DNA of 64,000 nt, from assembly GCA_023422835.1 (NCBI GenBank), contig JAFAGI010000011.1, positions 79,010 through 143,009 of the forward strand, written 5' to 3'. Source of the stretch: Bacteroidota bacterium (GTDB lineage: Bacteria; Bacteroidota; Bacteroidia; Chitinophagales; Chitinophagaceae). Below, piece by piece: positions 44,902 through 55,258 of this stretch. The notes beneath the pieces are model-generated. The model was not told the origin of the DNA and ran no database searches. It saw only the letters and a list, made by a program, of their open reading frames with translations. Position 1 is the stretch's first letter, and the number at the start of each line of letters is the position of its first letter. The position numbers were made by a program, and so were the translations under genes.

Positions 44902-47169
44902 TTAATTCGGGATGGTCTTTGAGCCGAAATGTTTGTTAGGCGTTGCGCCCATTTTAAATACCAGTTGTCCGCCTTTGATCAGGTCTTCATAAGTTATGTA
45001 TGATTCCTGGTAAGGGCTGCCGTTAAGCTCTACCGACTGGATATAGATATTTTCGTCGGAAAGGTCTACTGCTTCAATGCTGAGCGTTTTGCCGTTTGCC
45101 GTTTTCACACTGGCTTTTTTGAAATGCGGTGTGCCAAACACATATACGCCGCCTGCAGGGTTCACCTGGTAAAAGCCTAGAACTGACGATACATACCAGG
45201 CGCTCATCTGCCCGCAATCATCATTGCCGATTAATCCATCCTTTTTATCTGTATAAAATTCTTTGGTGATCTTTTTGATCAGTTCGGCTGTTCTCCATTG
45301 CTGCCCGGCATAGGCAAAAAGATAGGGGATATGATGGTTGGGTTCATTACCATGCGCATACATGCCTATCAGCCCTGAAATATCGGGAGAAGCATCCTTA
45401 CCCATATCGCCCTGCACTACGAATAAACTATCGAGATGAGCAATAAATCGCTCTTTGGTGCCGAAAAGCCCCATCAGGCCGGTAACGTCCTGGGGTACCA
45501 GCCAGGTGTACTGCCATGCGTTTCCTTCTGTATAATCGTCTGCACGATGGGTAGAATGAAAGGGGTTGAAAGGCGTTCTGAACTCGCCACTGGCCAATAC
45601 ACCACGCATAAAGCCGGAAGCAGTGTCGAAATATTTTTTATAGTATTCCCCTCTTTTTTTGTAGGTTTCATAGTCGGCATTTTTACCGAGTTTTTTAGCC
45701 ACTGATGCGATGGCCATATCTGAAATGGCGTATTCAAGCGCTTTTGCTACAGATTCGTTTTCTTTATCTGCGGGTATGTAGCCCAGTTCTTTTAAAAATT
45801 TTACGCCGAAAGAATCTACATTTGCCGAGGTGATCATAGCTTCATAAGCTTTATGCACATCAAAACCCTTCATATCTTTAAGTATAGCATCTGCTACCAC
45901 CGGTATAGCCGGGTAGCCTACCATGGTATTGGTTTCGTTGCCCATCAGATGCCACACGGGAAGTTTACCCTGCTGTTCATAGATAGCCAGCATGGAATTA
46001 ATGAAGTCAGGTGTTTTGTCTGAAGCAATGATGTTCATCAAAGGGTGAAGCGTTCGGTAAGTATCCCACAAACTGAATATGGAGTAGTTGTTAAATGCAG
46101 CTTTGTTATATATTTTTTTGTCTGTGCCCATGTAGCTTTTATCGGCATCATTGAACAGTACAGGCGCTATCATAGAATGATACATGGCTGTGTAAAATAT
46201 GCGCTTATCGGTCTCGCTGTTGGTTTCAATAGTGATCCTAGAAATGGCATCGTACCATTTTTCTTGTGCCAGGTTTACCACTTCTGTAAAATTCCAGTTT
46301 GAGAGCTCAGTCTGCATATTGTCAAGCGCATTCTGCTCGCTAACCGGTGATATGGCTACTTTTAATTCAACACTATCAATATTTTTATCAAAGCTCATCA
46401 TGCCTCTTACTCTTTTTGCAGTAAGTCTGTTGGTTCCTTTCACTGCGGTGGAATCCAGCACCATAAACTCTTTAATGGGTACAGAAGATTTTATAGCAAA
46501 GAATACGCGCTGGTCTGGAGCCCAGCCTTTGGAGAAACGATAGCCTGTAACTGTGTATTCATCAACTTTTGCCAGCTTGGATTCGTACACAGCGTCCCAG
46601 CCGATACCCTGCACCAGGTCAATTGCCACGCGTGCAGTATCTTTTTCTTTAGGGAAAAGATATTTGTGGTAGCCGACCCTTTCTGTAGCTGTAAGATGCA
46701 CGTCTATGTTATTATCTAATAATTTCACGTAATAGTAGCCCGGTTCCGCTTTTTCCTGTTGGTGCGAAAAGCTTGAACCATAGCCTGTGGCAGCATTATC
46801 CTGTGTGCGCGGCTGGGTTTTCAATGCTCCTGTATAAGGCATCAGCATAATATCGCCTAGGTCGCCTATACCAGTGCCGCTGAGGTGCATATGTGAGAAG
46901 CCAATGAGTACACTGTCTGAATAATGATATCCTGAACACCAGTCCCAGCCTTTGGTTATTTGTGTAGGGCCTAACTGTACTGCGCCCCAGGGTACGCTTG
47001 CGCCGACAAAAACATGTCCATGCCCGTCGGAGCCTATGAACGGATCAATGTATTTTGTCAGGTCCAGTTTGTTGGCGGTACTATCGCTGCCGCCAGTATT
47101 GCGTGCATTGTTGCACGACATAAAACCCAGCGTAAGCGCCAGTAATAGAACGGATGATAAGGATTTCAT
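44902..47169 (-). CDS. GH92 alpha-mannosidase lipoprotein
   Basis: 755 residues with a lipoprotein signal (LTLGFMSCNNARN, Cys19). The N-terminal domain contains GSDGHGHVFVGASVPWGAVQLGP and the C-terminal alpha/alpha barrel has the diagnostic GLIGNDDCGQMSAWYVSS and NPAGGVYVFGTPHF. GH92 enzymes are calcium-dependent inverting exo-alpha-mannosidases cutting alpha-1,2 to alpha-1,6 bonds. In this organism it would supply side-chain trimming to the mannan locus at 1-14 kb even though it is 30 kb away. It stands alone; its upstream neighbour is divergent. Confidence 0.95.
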   Translation of the reverse strand: MKSLSSVLLLALTLGFMSCNNARNTGGSDSTANKLDLTKYIDPFIGSDGHGHVFVGASVPWGAVQLGPTQITKGWDWCSGYHYSDSVLIGFSHMHLSGTGIGDLGDIMLMPYTGALKTQPRTQDNAATGYGSSFSHQQEKAEPGYYYVKLLDNNIDVHLTATERVGYHKYLFPKEKDTARVAIDLVQGIGWDAVYESKLAKVDEYTVTGYRFSKGWAPDQRVFFAIKSSVPIKEFMVLDSTAVKGTNRLTAKRVRGMMSFDKNIDSVELKVAISPVSEQNALDNMQTELSNWNFTEVVNLAQEKWYDAISRITIETNSETDKRIFYTAMYHSMIAPVLFNDADKSYMGTDKKIYNKAAFNNYSIFSLWDTYRTLHPLMNIIASDKTPDFINSMLAIYEQQGKLPVWHLMGNETNTMVGYPAIPVVADAILKDMKGFDVHKAYEAMITSANVDSFGVKFLKELGYIPADKENESVAKALEYAISDMAIASVAKKLGKNADYETYKKRGEYYKKYFDTASGFMRGVLASGEFRTPFNPFHSTHRADDYTEGNAWQYTWLVPQDVTGLMGLFGTKERFIAHLDSLFVVQGDMGKDASPDISGLIGMYAHGNEPNHHIPYLFAYAGQQWRTAELIKKITKEFYTDKKDGLIGNDDCGQMSAWYVSSVLGFYQVNPAGGVYVFGTPHFKKASVKTANGKTLSIEAVDLSDENIYIQSVELNGSPYQESYITYEDLIKGGQLVFKMGATPNKHFGSKTIPN

Positions 47170-47374
47170 ATTATGATATTTAATTTACTTTTTATCACTA
47201 CTGGTTTTGATGGAAGTCTTAACCGGGATAAGGATACATTGTCTCCAGCCGGGCATTGATCTTGTAATTTATTGCTGCATTATGCATGCAAATTTGCTAA
47301 AAAATTAATTGTGTAAAATTAATGAAATTTACATTTTAAAAGCTATTTTTATCTTCCATGTAAATGCATGTATT

Positions 47375-47800
47375 ATGGATAGAAGAGACCTTGTACTGAA
47401 TTATCTCAGGGAAAAATATTACCAGCCCAATCTTAGCGCTGAAGTAGCGCGCAATCTGGATATGAGTGAAGATGAGCTCATTAACAATATTCAGCTGATC
47501 AACAGGGAAAATAGTGGGCTGGTGGTTTTTCGCGAAGGTATGGGTAAGAATAAATATGTTTTGAGCTTACGCCCAAACAGCGAACAGGAGATCAGCGATT
47601 TTTTAAACCGCGGCGGATTTACCAACGATACGCTTACCCAAGAAGATGAGGCCCCGAAAACCGCTGTTGCTGCGCCTGCTGTACAGGCAGTAAAGCAGGG
47701 TGGTGCGTATAAATGGATTGCTATAGCAGCATTACTATTTTCCCTGGTTGCTTTGGGGTTAAGCGTCTATAATTATCTGCTGCTGGGAGGATATTTGTAA
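47375..47800 (+). CDS. Small membrane-anchored protein, unknown
   Basis: 141 residues from the ATG at 47375 (MDRRDLVLNYLREKYYQP); a longer ORF starts at 47309 but adds hydrophobic residues not expected before an acidic soluble domain. The N-terminal part (about 1-70) looks like a small winged or helical domain (LSAEVARNLDMSEDELINNI), then an Ala/Pro/Thr-rich linker and a membrane helix at about 112-136 (WIAIAALLFSLVALGLSVYNY). No family recognised; the C-terminal anchor would place the soluble part on the inside. Confidence 0.7.
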   Translation: MDRRDLVLNYLREKYYQPNLSAEVARNLDMSEDELINNIQLINRENSGLVVFREGMGKNKYVLSLRPNSEQEISDFLNRGGFTNDTLTQEDEAPKTAVAAPAVQAVKQGGAYKWIAIAALLFSLVALGLSVYNYLLLGGYL

Positions 47801-47809
47801 ACACCAGGG

Positions 47810-48034
47810 TTATCCGTTGAACTTGCGGATGATCCACAGTATCAGCGAGATAATGAGGCTCAGCAATATCATGGTTGTTATTGGAAAATAAAATTTAAAA
47901 TTCTCCTTTTCCACGCGGATATCGCCCGGCAGCCTGCCTAAGAAATTAAACTTGTTGCCGCCAAAATAGATAACCGCACCAATGATCAGTGCTGCAATGC
48001 CTGCTAACATTAAAAATTTTCCTGTTTGTTGCAT
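47810..48034 (-). CDS. DUF2905 small inner-membrane protein
   Basis: 74 residues with two hydrophobic helices separated by GNKFNFLGRLPGDIRVEKENFKFYFP (the LGxLPGDI block is diagnostic of DUF2905). Function unknown; widespread in bacteria. It converges on the + strand gene with a 9-nt gap. Confidence 0.9.
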   Translation of the reverse strand: MQQTGKFLMLAGIAALIIGAVIYFGGNKFNFLGRLPGDIRVEKENFKFYFPITTMILLSLIISLILWIIRKFNG

Positions 48035-48124
48035 AATTTGTTTCTGTTTAAAAACTCATTAACGTTTTTTTTAATACCTGATACCAAATCTTCTGAAATA
48101 ACATTGGCAGCCGGTTTCTCCAAG

Positions 48125-50230
<2,106 letters not shown>

Positions 50231-50299
50231 TCAAATATAAAAACAAAAAGCGCTCAAAGCATAAACTTTGTGCGCTCTGTTAACTGTTGTTATTTTAGT

Positions 50300-50797
50300 T
50301 TACCTGTAGTAAATTATAAATTCTACTCTTCTGTTCAATGCGCGTCCCTCCTGGGTATCATTGGTAGCTACAGGATTATTGTCGGCATAGCCGAATGTGT
50401 GCATCCTATCGCCACGTACGTTTTGCTGTTGCAGGTATTTCTTTACGCTTACTGCACGGTCAAAAGACAGTTTTTCATTGATCTGTTTGGTGCCTGTGTT
50501 GTCGGTATAGCCATTCAGGTCAATCACCGTTCTGGAGTATTTATTCAGGATGCGTGCCATTGCATCGAGTTCGTCCAGCGCATTTGGATTCAGCTCTGCT
50601 GAGCCGACTTTGAAATAAACTGCTTCTGTAAGCATTACTTTTACCCTGTTGTTCATCATGGTTATGTCAATGCCGGGTATAGAGTTGCGCATACTTTCGA
50701 TAATGGCTGCCAGGTCTTGCTGTTTCTGTTGTTGAGTGGTTTTACAGGACATAGCTGTCAATGTAACCACGCTTAGTAGTAATAGTAGGTTTTTCAT
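50300..50797 (-). CDS. OmpA-family lipoprotein
   Basis: 165 residues: lipoprotein signal (LLLLSVVTLTAMSC, Cys18), a short linker with QQQKQQD, then an OmpA-like domain with AVYFKVGSAELNPNALDELD, VIDLNGYTDNTGT and ALNRRVEFIIYYR. OmpA domains bind peptidoglycan, linking the outer membrane to the wall. Its start codon lies in the context TTTTTCATGTGTGTATATTT on the + strand, which is also the right arm of the palindromic repeats that follow. Confidence 0.9.
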   Translation of the reverse strand: MKNLLLLLSVVTLTAMSCKTTQQQKQQDLAAIIESMRNSIPGIDITMMNNRVKVMLTEAVYFKVGSAELNPNALDELDAMARILNKYSRTVIDLNGYTDNTGTKQINEKLSFDRAVSVKKYLQQQNVRGDRMHTFGYADNNPVATNDTQEGRALNRRVEFIIYYR

Positions 50798-50825
50798 GTG
50801 TGTATATTTATTTGTTTTCAGTTGT

Positions 50826-50890
50826 TACATGGAATAGCCTTTATTCATTCGCGGTTGGTATGCAACTTTGCTTATGGCTATTTCATGTGT
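50826..50890 (+). repeat. Palindromic intergenic repeat, GCC type (copy B1)
   Basis: CATGGAATAGCC and GGCTATTTCATG are inverted arms (one mismatch) around CGCGGTTGGTATGCAAC. Nearly identical to copy A1 at 8688. Confidence 0.8.
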
Positions 50891-50913
50891 ATTTATTTTA
50901 TTTTTTTTCTTTA

Positions 50914-50983
50914 TGGTCACATGGAATAGCCTTTATCCATCCGGGGTTGCTATGTAGCATTCTTATGGGCTAATTTCATGCGT
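50914..50983 (+). repeat. Palindromic intergenic repeat, GCC type (copy B2)
   Basis: CATGGAATAGCC and GGGCTAATTTCATG with centre CCGGGGTTGCTATGTAGC; a more worn copy, 23 nt after B1 in the same orientation. The remaining bases up to lpdA (50984-51265) are AT-rich and I see nothing else there. Confidence 0.75.
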
Positions 50984-51265
50984 GAGTATTTATGTATATG
51001 TTTTTAGTTGATAATTATCCTGCAAAAGATATATGATGAAGCAACTTGTAAGCTGTGTTTCATCCCTCATCTACGCATATCTATTCTCAATTCTGACTTG
51101 TCAATTAATCTTTCTTCTCTCCATTTTCTAATTTCCTCATTTTCCTTATAAAATGCAATTATCGTTCCAATCTTTTAGTATTAAATTTTTACACATAATT
51201 TACCGGCGACCTATAATAAAAAACATTATTTTCGCATATTATAAATTTTAAATAAACACTGAAAT

Positions 51266-52675
51266 ATGGCATACGATGTTATCGTTATAGGTAGCGGCCC
51301 GGGCGGCTATCCTGCTGCAATCCGTTCTTCACAGTTAGGTCTTAAAGTAGCAATCATTGAAAAAGAAAGCCTGGGTGGTATTTGTTTAAATTGGGGATGT
51401 ATTCCTACCAAGGCTTTGTTGAAAAGCGCACAGGTAAATGATTATTTTAAGCATGCAGACTCATACGGTTTGAAAGCTGAAAGAATTGAATCCGACTTTG
51501 AAGCCATCGTAAAAAGAAGCCGTGGTGTAGCAGACAAAATGAGCAAAGGTGTTCAGTTCCTAATGAAAAAAAATAAGATAGATGTGGTAATGGGCACTGC
51601 TGTTTTGAAATCAAAAACACAGGTGGAAGTAACTGCTGCTGATGGTGGTAAACAAACACTGGAAGCTAAAAATATAATAATAGCTACAGGCGCCAGAAGC
51701 CGTGCGTTGCCCAATCTTCCGCAGGACGGTAAAAAGATCATTGGCTACCGCGAAGCGCTGGTGCTGCCCAAAAAACCTGAATCTATGGTGGTGGTAGGCT
51801 CCGGAGCTATTGGTACAGAGTTTGCCTATTTTTACAACAGCATCGGCACCAAGGTAACGCTTGTAGAATTCCTGGACAGGATTGTGCCCGTGGAAGATGC
51901 AGACATTTCTAAGGAACTGGAAAAGAGTTTCAGGAAGCAGGGCATTGAAGTAATGACCAGCTCAAGCGTAGAGAAAGTAGACATTCAGGGTGATAAGACT
52001 ATCTCTACCATTAAATTAAAAGACGGCTCGCTGAAAACTGTAGAAGCGGAGATCGTGTTGAGCGCTGTGGGTATTGCTGCCAACGTAGAAAACCTGGGAC
52101 TGGAAGCTTTGGGTATACAGGTTGACAAAGGCCGCATTACAGTAGATAAATTCCAGCAGACCAGCGTGCCCGGCATATACGCGATAGGAGATTGTACCCC
52201 TCATCAGGCTTTGGCACATAAGGCATCTAAAGAAGGCATTAACGCAGCAGAACATATTGCTTTTATTAATAAAAAGTCTGAACACCAGCCTGAAGGAATT
52301 GATTATAAGAATATCCCCGGTTGTACATATTGCATACCGGAAGTTTCTTCGGTGGGTATGACGGAAGCCCAGGCAAAAGAAGCCGGCTATGAGCTTAAAG
52401 TGGGCAAATTCCCGTTTGTGGCATCCGGCAAGGCTACGGCAGCGGGCGCTACGGAAGGCTTTGTAAAAGTGATTTACGATGCCAAATATGGTGAACTGTT
52501 GGGCGCCCACATGATCGGCTACAACGTTACCGAATTGATTGCAGAGGCAGTAGTTGCACGCAAACTGGAAACTACCGCACATGAAATTTTAAATGCCATC
52601 CATCCGCATCCGACTATGAGCGAGGCTTTCAAAGAGGCCACAGCTATGGCTTACGGTGAGGCAACAGATATTTAG
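51266..52675 (+). CDS. lpdA: Dihydrolipoyl dehydrogenase
   Basis: 469 residues, flavoprotein E3 of 2-oxoacid dehydrogenase complexes. FAD motif DVIVIGSGPGGYPAAIRSSQ, redox disulfide Cys40/Cys45 in GGICLNWGCIPTKALL, NAD motif VVVGSGAIGTEFAYF, and the C-terminal HPHPTMSEAF with the His-Glu pair. It re-oxidises lipoamide and makes NADH for pyruvate, 2-oxoglutarate and branched-chain complexes. The partner E1 genes are at 17886 and 60490. Confidence 0.97.
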   Translation: MAYDVIVIGSGPGGYPAAIRSSQLGLKVAIIEKESLGGICLNWGCIPTKALLKSAQVNDYFKHADSYGLKAERIESDFEAIVKRSRGVADKMSKGVQFLMKKNKIDVVMGTAVLKSKTQVEVTAADGGKQTLEAKNIIIATGARSRALPNLPQDGKKIIGYREALVLPKKPESMVVVGSGAIGTEFAYFYNSIGTKVTLVEFLDRIVPVEDADISKELEKSFRKQGIEVMTSSSVEKVDIQGDKTISTIKLKDGSLKTVEAEIVLSAVGIAANVENLGLEALGIQVDKGRITVDKFQQTSVPGIYAIGDCTPHQALAHKASKEGINAAEHIAFINKKSEHQPEGIDYKNIPGCTYCIPEVSSVGMTEAQAKEAGYELKVGKFPFVASGKATAAGATEGFVKVIYDAKYGELLGAHMIGYNVTELIAEAVVARKLETTAHEILNAIHPHPTMSEAFKEATAMAYGEATDI

Positions 52676-52721
52676 TTAATGGACAATGGTCAATTGAATG
52701 TTGACAATGATGATATAAAGG

Positions 52722-52748
52722 CTGCAACAGGAATGTTGCAGTTTTTTT
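52722..52748 (+). terminator. Terminator after lpdA
   Basis: CTGCAAC (52722-52728) and GTTGCAG (52735-52741) form a perfect stem with a 6-nt loop, then TTTTTTT. It lies about 47 nt after the lpdA stop. Confidence 0.9.
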
Positions 52749-53130
52749 ATATTCTCTAAAGCCAATGGTCAAAAGAATAATGAAGAATAAAAATCTATGT
52801 TATACAAACACTTTGGTAAGGCTTTATCCGGTCTTCCTTTGATAATCCTACGTGTTACTTTAGCGCAAAGTTGTAGAATGTAGAAAAATTTCACAAAGAG
52901 AAACCGGGCTCTTCGTTCTGTTAGCGAATCACATGACTAAGTACAGATAAATTCAGATTTTAACCCGCTACGGAGAGTGTATACTTTTTCTGAAATAGTA
53001 TAAGTTCTTTTTAGTTGTTTGCGGCAATCGCAAAAGAAGGATTCTGTTTTACAAAGTCCGTAAAGGATAGTTCGCAAAAAAGAAGTTTTGCTATTTCAGG
53101 AGAAGTGTGCAGATGCAAAAAAATGTTTTA
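52749..53130. other. Intergenic region without recognisable gene
   Basis: About 380 nt with stops in all frames and no conserved motif that I can name. A small hairpin TTGCG-GCAAT-CGCAA occurs near 53018-53035. It leads into the repeat array at 53131. Confidence 0.4.
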
Positions 53131-53170
53131 GATTCCATATTCATTCTCGGTTGGTATAGATTAATATTTA
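53131..53170 (+). repeat. Truncated palindromic repeat copy (C0)
   Basis: TTCATTCTCGGTTGGTATAGATTAAT shows the central segment of the ACC-type repeat, cut on both arms. Confidence 0.55.
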
Positions 53171-53185
53171 ATTTTTTCTGTTTGC

Positions 53186-53264
53186 CGCACGGAATAACCA
53201 AAACCTTAATTCTCTATTATTCTCGGTTGGTATAGATTTCTAATCTTTATGGTTATTTCATGTG
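53186..53264 (+). repeat. Palindromic intergenic repeat, ACC type (copy C1)
   Basis: CGGAATAACCAAAACCTTAAT and TTTCTAATCTTTATGGTTATTT pair closely, centre TCTCGGTTGGTATAGA. Almost identical to copy A2 at 8778. Confidence 0.8.
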
Positions 53265-53302
53265 TATATATTTTAGTTCGCCTCTTTGCGGCTGTGTAAT
53301 CG

Positions 53303-53364
53303 TCACATGCAATAGCCTTATTCATGAACAGTTGTTATACAACTTTCTTACGGCTATTTCATAT
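53303..53364 (+). repeat. Palindromic intergenic repeat, GCC type (copy C2)
   Basis: CACATGCAATAGCC and GGCTATTTCATA arms with centre AACAGTTGTTATACAAC; a diverged GCC-type copy. Confidence 0.7.
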
Positions 53365-53433
53365 AAAAAATTAAAGTTAATTTGATTTTGCCTCTTTAAA
53401 ATTAAATGATTTATTTTACACAAAACTACTTCC

Positions 53434-54219
53434 ATGTATATTCATTTACAACATAAGAAAGCGTTCGTCGGCGGCGCCACATCTGGGTTGGGAAAAGCAA
53501 TAGCCATGCAGCTTGCGGCGGCAGGGGCCTCTGTAACACTGGTTTCCAGGAACGAAGAAAAACTGTGCGATACACTCGCTCAGTTAGCAGTTGACCTTGA
53601 CCAGAAGCATGATTATCTAGCGGTAGATTTTACGGACTTTATGGGTTATAAAAGCAAAATTGAAAATTATTTCAATGAGCATACAGTGGATATACTGGTA
53701 AATAATACCAACGGCCCACGTGCCGGCACCGCGCTGGAAAAAAACAGTGAAGATTACCGCCAGGCATTTGATCTGTTATTTCAAAGTGCATCACTTACAA
53801 CTTCCCTGGCGCTGCCGCACATGCAGCGGCAACAATGGGGCAGGATCATCAACCTTACTTCCCGCACTGTGCAGGAGCCTGTTGACAACCTGGTGTTGTC
53901 CAACGCTATGCGCAGCGCAGTTACAGCATGGGCCAAGTCGCTTGCAAGCCAGGTTGCTAAAGATAATATTACGGTAAACAATATTCTAACCGGCAACTTT
54001 TTTACAGAACGCCTGAAGTCGCTGATTGAAGGCCAGGCTGCGCAAAAACATATATCTTTTGAAGATGCCCTTAAGCAAATGGAAGAGCAGATCCCTGCCG
54101 GCCGTACAGGCCGGCCCGAAGAGATGGGTTACCTTGTTGCCTTTCTTGCTTCCGAATATGCAGCATATATTACCGGCACCAACATTACTATTGACGGCGG
54201 TTTGATGCGATCACTGTAA
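53434..54219 (+). CDS. Short-chain dehydrogenase/reductase-like protein, atypical active site
   Basis: 261 residues with a Rossmann fold: cofactor loop GGATSGLGKAIAMQLAAAG, VDILVNNTNGPRAG, IINLTSRTVQEPVDNLVLSN and the C-terminal TGTNITIDGGLMRSL. In the usual place of the YxxxK pair the sequence has LVLSNAMRSAV, so both catalytic Tyr and Lys are replaced. The cofactor-binding motifs remain. It may be an enzyme with a different mechanism or a binding protein. It is often annotated as 3-oxoacyl-ACP reductase, which would be wrong here without proof. Confidence 0.85.
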   Translation: MYIHLQHKKAFVGGATSGLGKAIAMQLAAAGASVTLVSRNEEKLCDTLAQLAVDLDQKHDYLAVDFTDFMGYKSKIENYFNEHTVDILVNNTNGPRAGTALEKNSEDYRQAFDLLFQSASLTTSLALPHMQRQQWGRIINLTSRTVQEPVDNLVLSNAMRSAVTAWAKSLASQVAKDNITVNNILTGNFFTERLKSLIEGQAAQKHISFEDALKQMEEQIPAGRTGRPEEMGYLVAFLASEYAAYITGTNITIDGGLMRSL

Positions 54220-54228
54220 ATCCTGTTA

Positions 54229-54789
54229 TCAGAGCAGTGACAGCAATTCATTGGCAATAGCATTGCCTTTGTCTTTGTTGTAAGCCACCTGCAGGTCTTG
54301 CAGGAACTGCTCCTTAGGATATTCTGAGGGATCTGTTTTGAATTTTTTTAATAGCTCATCGCCATATGCCGGCCGCGGTCCCCATTGGGCTACAACATCA
54401 TTGCTTTCATTAAGTAATAAAACAACAGGAATTGACTTGGCGCCGTTTGTCAGGTAAGAATCTATTAAATTATTTGTATCACGGTAGATAATTTTTACTT
54501 CGCCAACCGGAGAGAAGAACTTGTATACTACCGGAACACTTTGTGCCGCATCACCGCACCATCCTTCGGATATAATGAGTACTTTACCTTTAAACTCTTT
54601 TGATTGAAGCAGCAGTTTCTGTTCTTCAGAAGGCTGGTAAGTTTTCAGTAGCCGTTCAATTCTTTTCTTATTCAACTCGTAGAAAGGGGTATATTCCGGA
54701 TTGGTATTGCCTGCTATGGCATTATCAATGTCCCGGAGATATTCTTCCAAAGATATTGCTTTGTTCCAGTAGGGTGTTACGTTGTGCAT
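54229..54789 (-). CDS. Thioredoxin-family protein
   Basis: 186 residues. The active-site segment is SEGWCGDAAQSVPVVYKFF, so only the first Cys of CxxC is kept; the later cis-Pro is visible (SIPVVLLL). No signal peptide, so cytoplasmic. A long N-terminal helical extension precedes the fold. Bacteroidota-type thioredoxin-like proteins of this kind are of unknown partner. It converges on the SDR gene with a 9-nt gap. Confidence 0.85.
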   Translation of the reverse strand: MHNVTPYWNKAISLEEYLRDIDNAIAGNTNPEYTPFYELNKKRIERLLKTYQPSEEQKLLLQSKEFKGKVLIISEGWCGDAAQSVPVVYKFFSPVGEVKIIYRDTNNLIDSYLTNGAKSIPVVLLLNESNDVVAQWGPRPAYGDELLKKFKTDPSEYPKEQFLQDLQVAYNKDKGNAIANELLSLL

Positions 54790-54909
54790 TGTCGGAAATT
54801 TGAAAGCAAATATAATTTATAAGTCCCGTGCATTTTGTGATATATATCACAATACAATACACGTGCTGTATATTGATTAAAAAAGAGATACAGAATGCCT
54901 TTGCCAGGG

Positions 54910-55065
54910 TTATTTTATCTGTATATATCCGCTTTCTGCGATAACCTCCTGGCCGTTTTTGGTGAGCAATTCCTGGTAGAGTTTATATGCGGGGAGTTTT
55001 TATCTACATCTTCCCGCACAACGGCATATACCTCTGTGGTAAAAGGGTATTCTTTAGGTATGTAA
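54910..55065 (-). pseudogene. C-terminal remnant of a PstS-type phosphate-binding protein
   Basis: On the - strand, IPKEYPFTTEVYAVVREDVD is followed, after a frame change near 54990, by AYKLYQELLTKNGQEVIAES and GYIQIK with a TAA stop at 54910. Reading across the shift gives the typical end of a PBP-like (PstS/phosphate ABC) protein: YPF..VYAVV, then YQELLTKNGQEVI..SGYI. Only about 45 codons remain and one base is missing in the CCCCG stretch. The upstream part is gone. The surrounding 54790-55258 holds nothing else. Confidence 0.65.
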
Positions 55066-55258
55066 AAAATAAAAAATATTCTTTATTTGTACGTTGTGGT
55101 TATTATCCAATTATCAGTACTGCCATAAAAGCATTTTTAAAACTTGCTTTCCGATTCCTGTGCTGTTTGTAATAGTACTTAAACAAAATGTTTTTAACCG
55201 GAGAAATAATAAGTGCGAAGATTGATTTACATTTGCTTTTCATATTTAATATTTAAAC

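Noticed and set aside
52749..53130. Hidden tRNA or small RNA gene
   Set aside because: No cloverleaf, TPsiC-like or conserved stem pattern found by eye.
53131..53364. CRISPR array
   Set aside because: Only three or four imperfect copies with palindromic arms, variable spacing and no unique spacers or cas genes; the same family occurs in other intergenic places.
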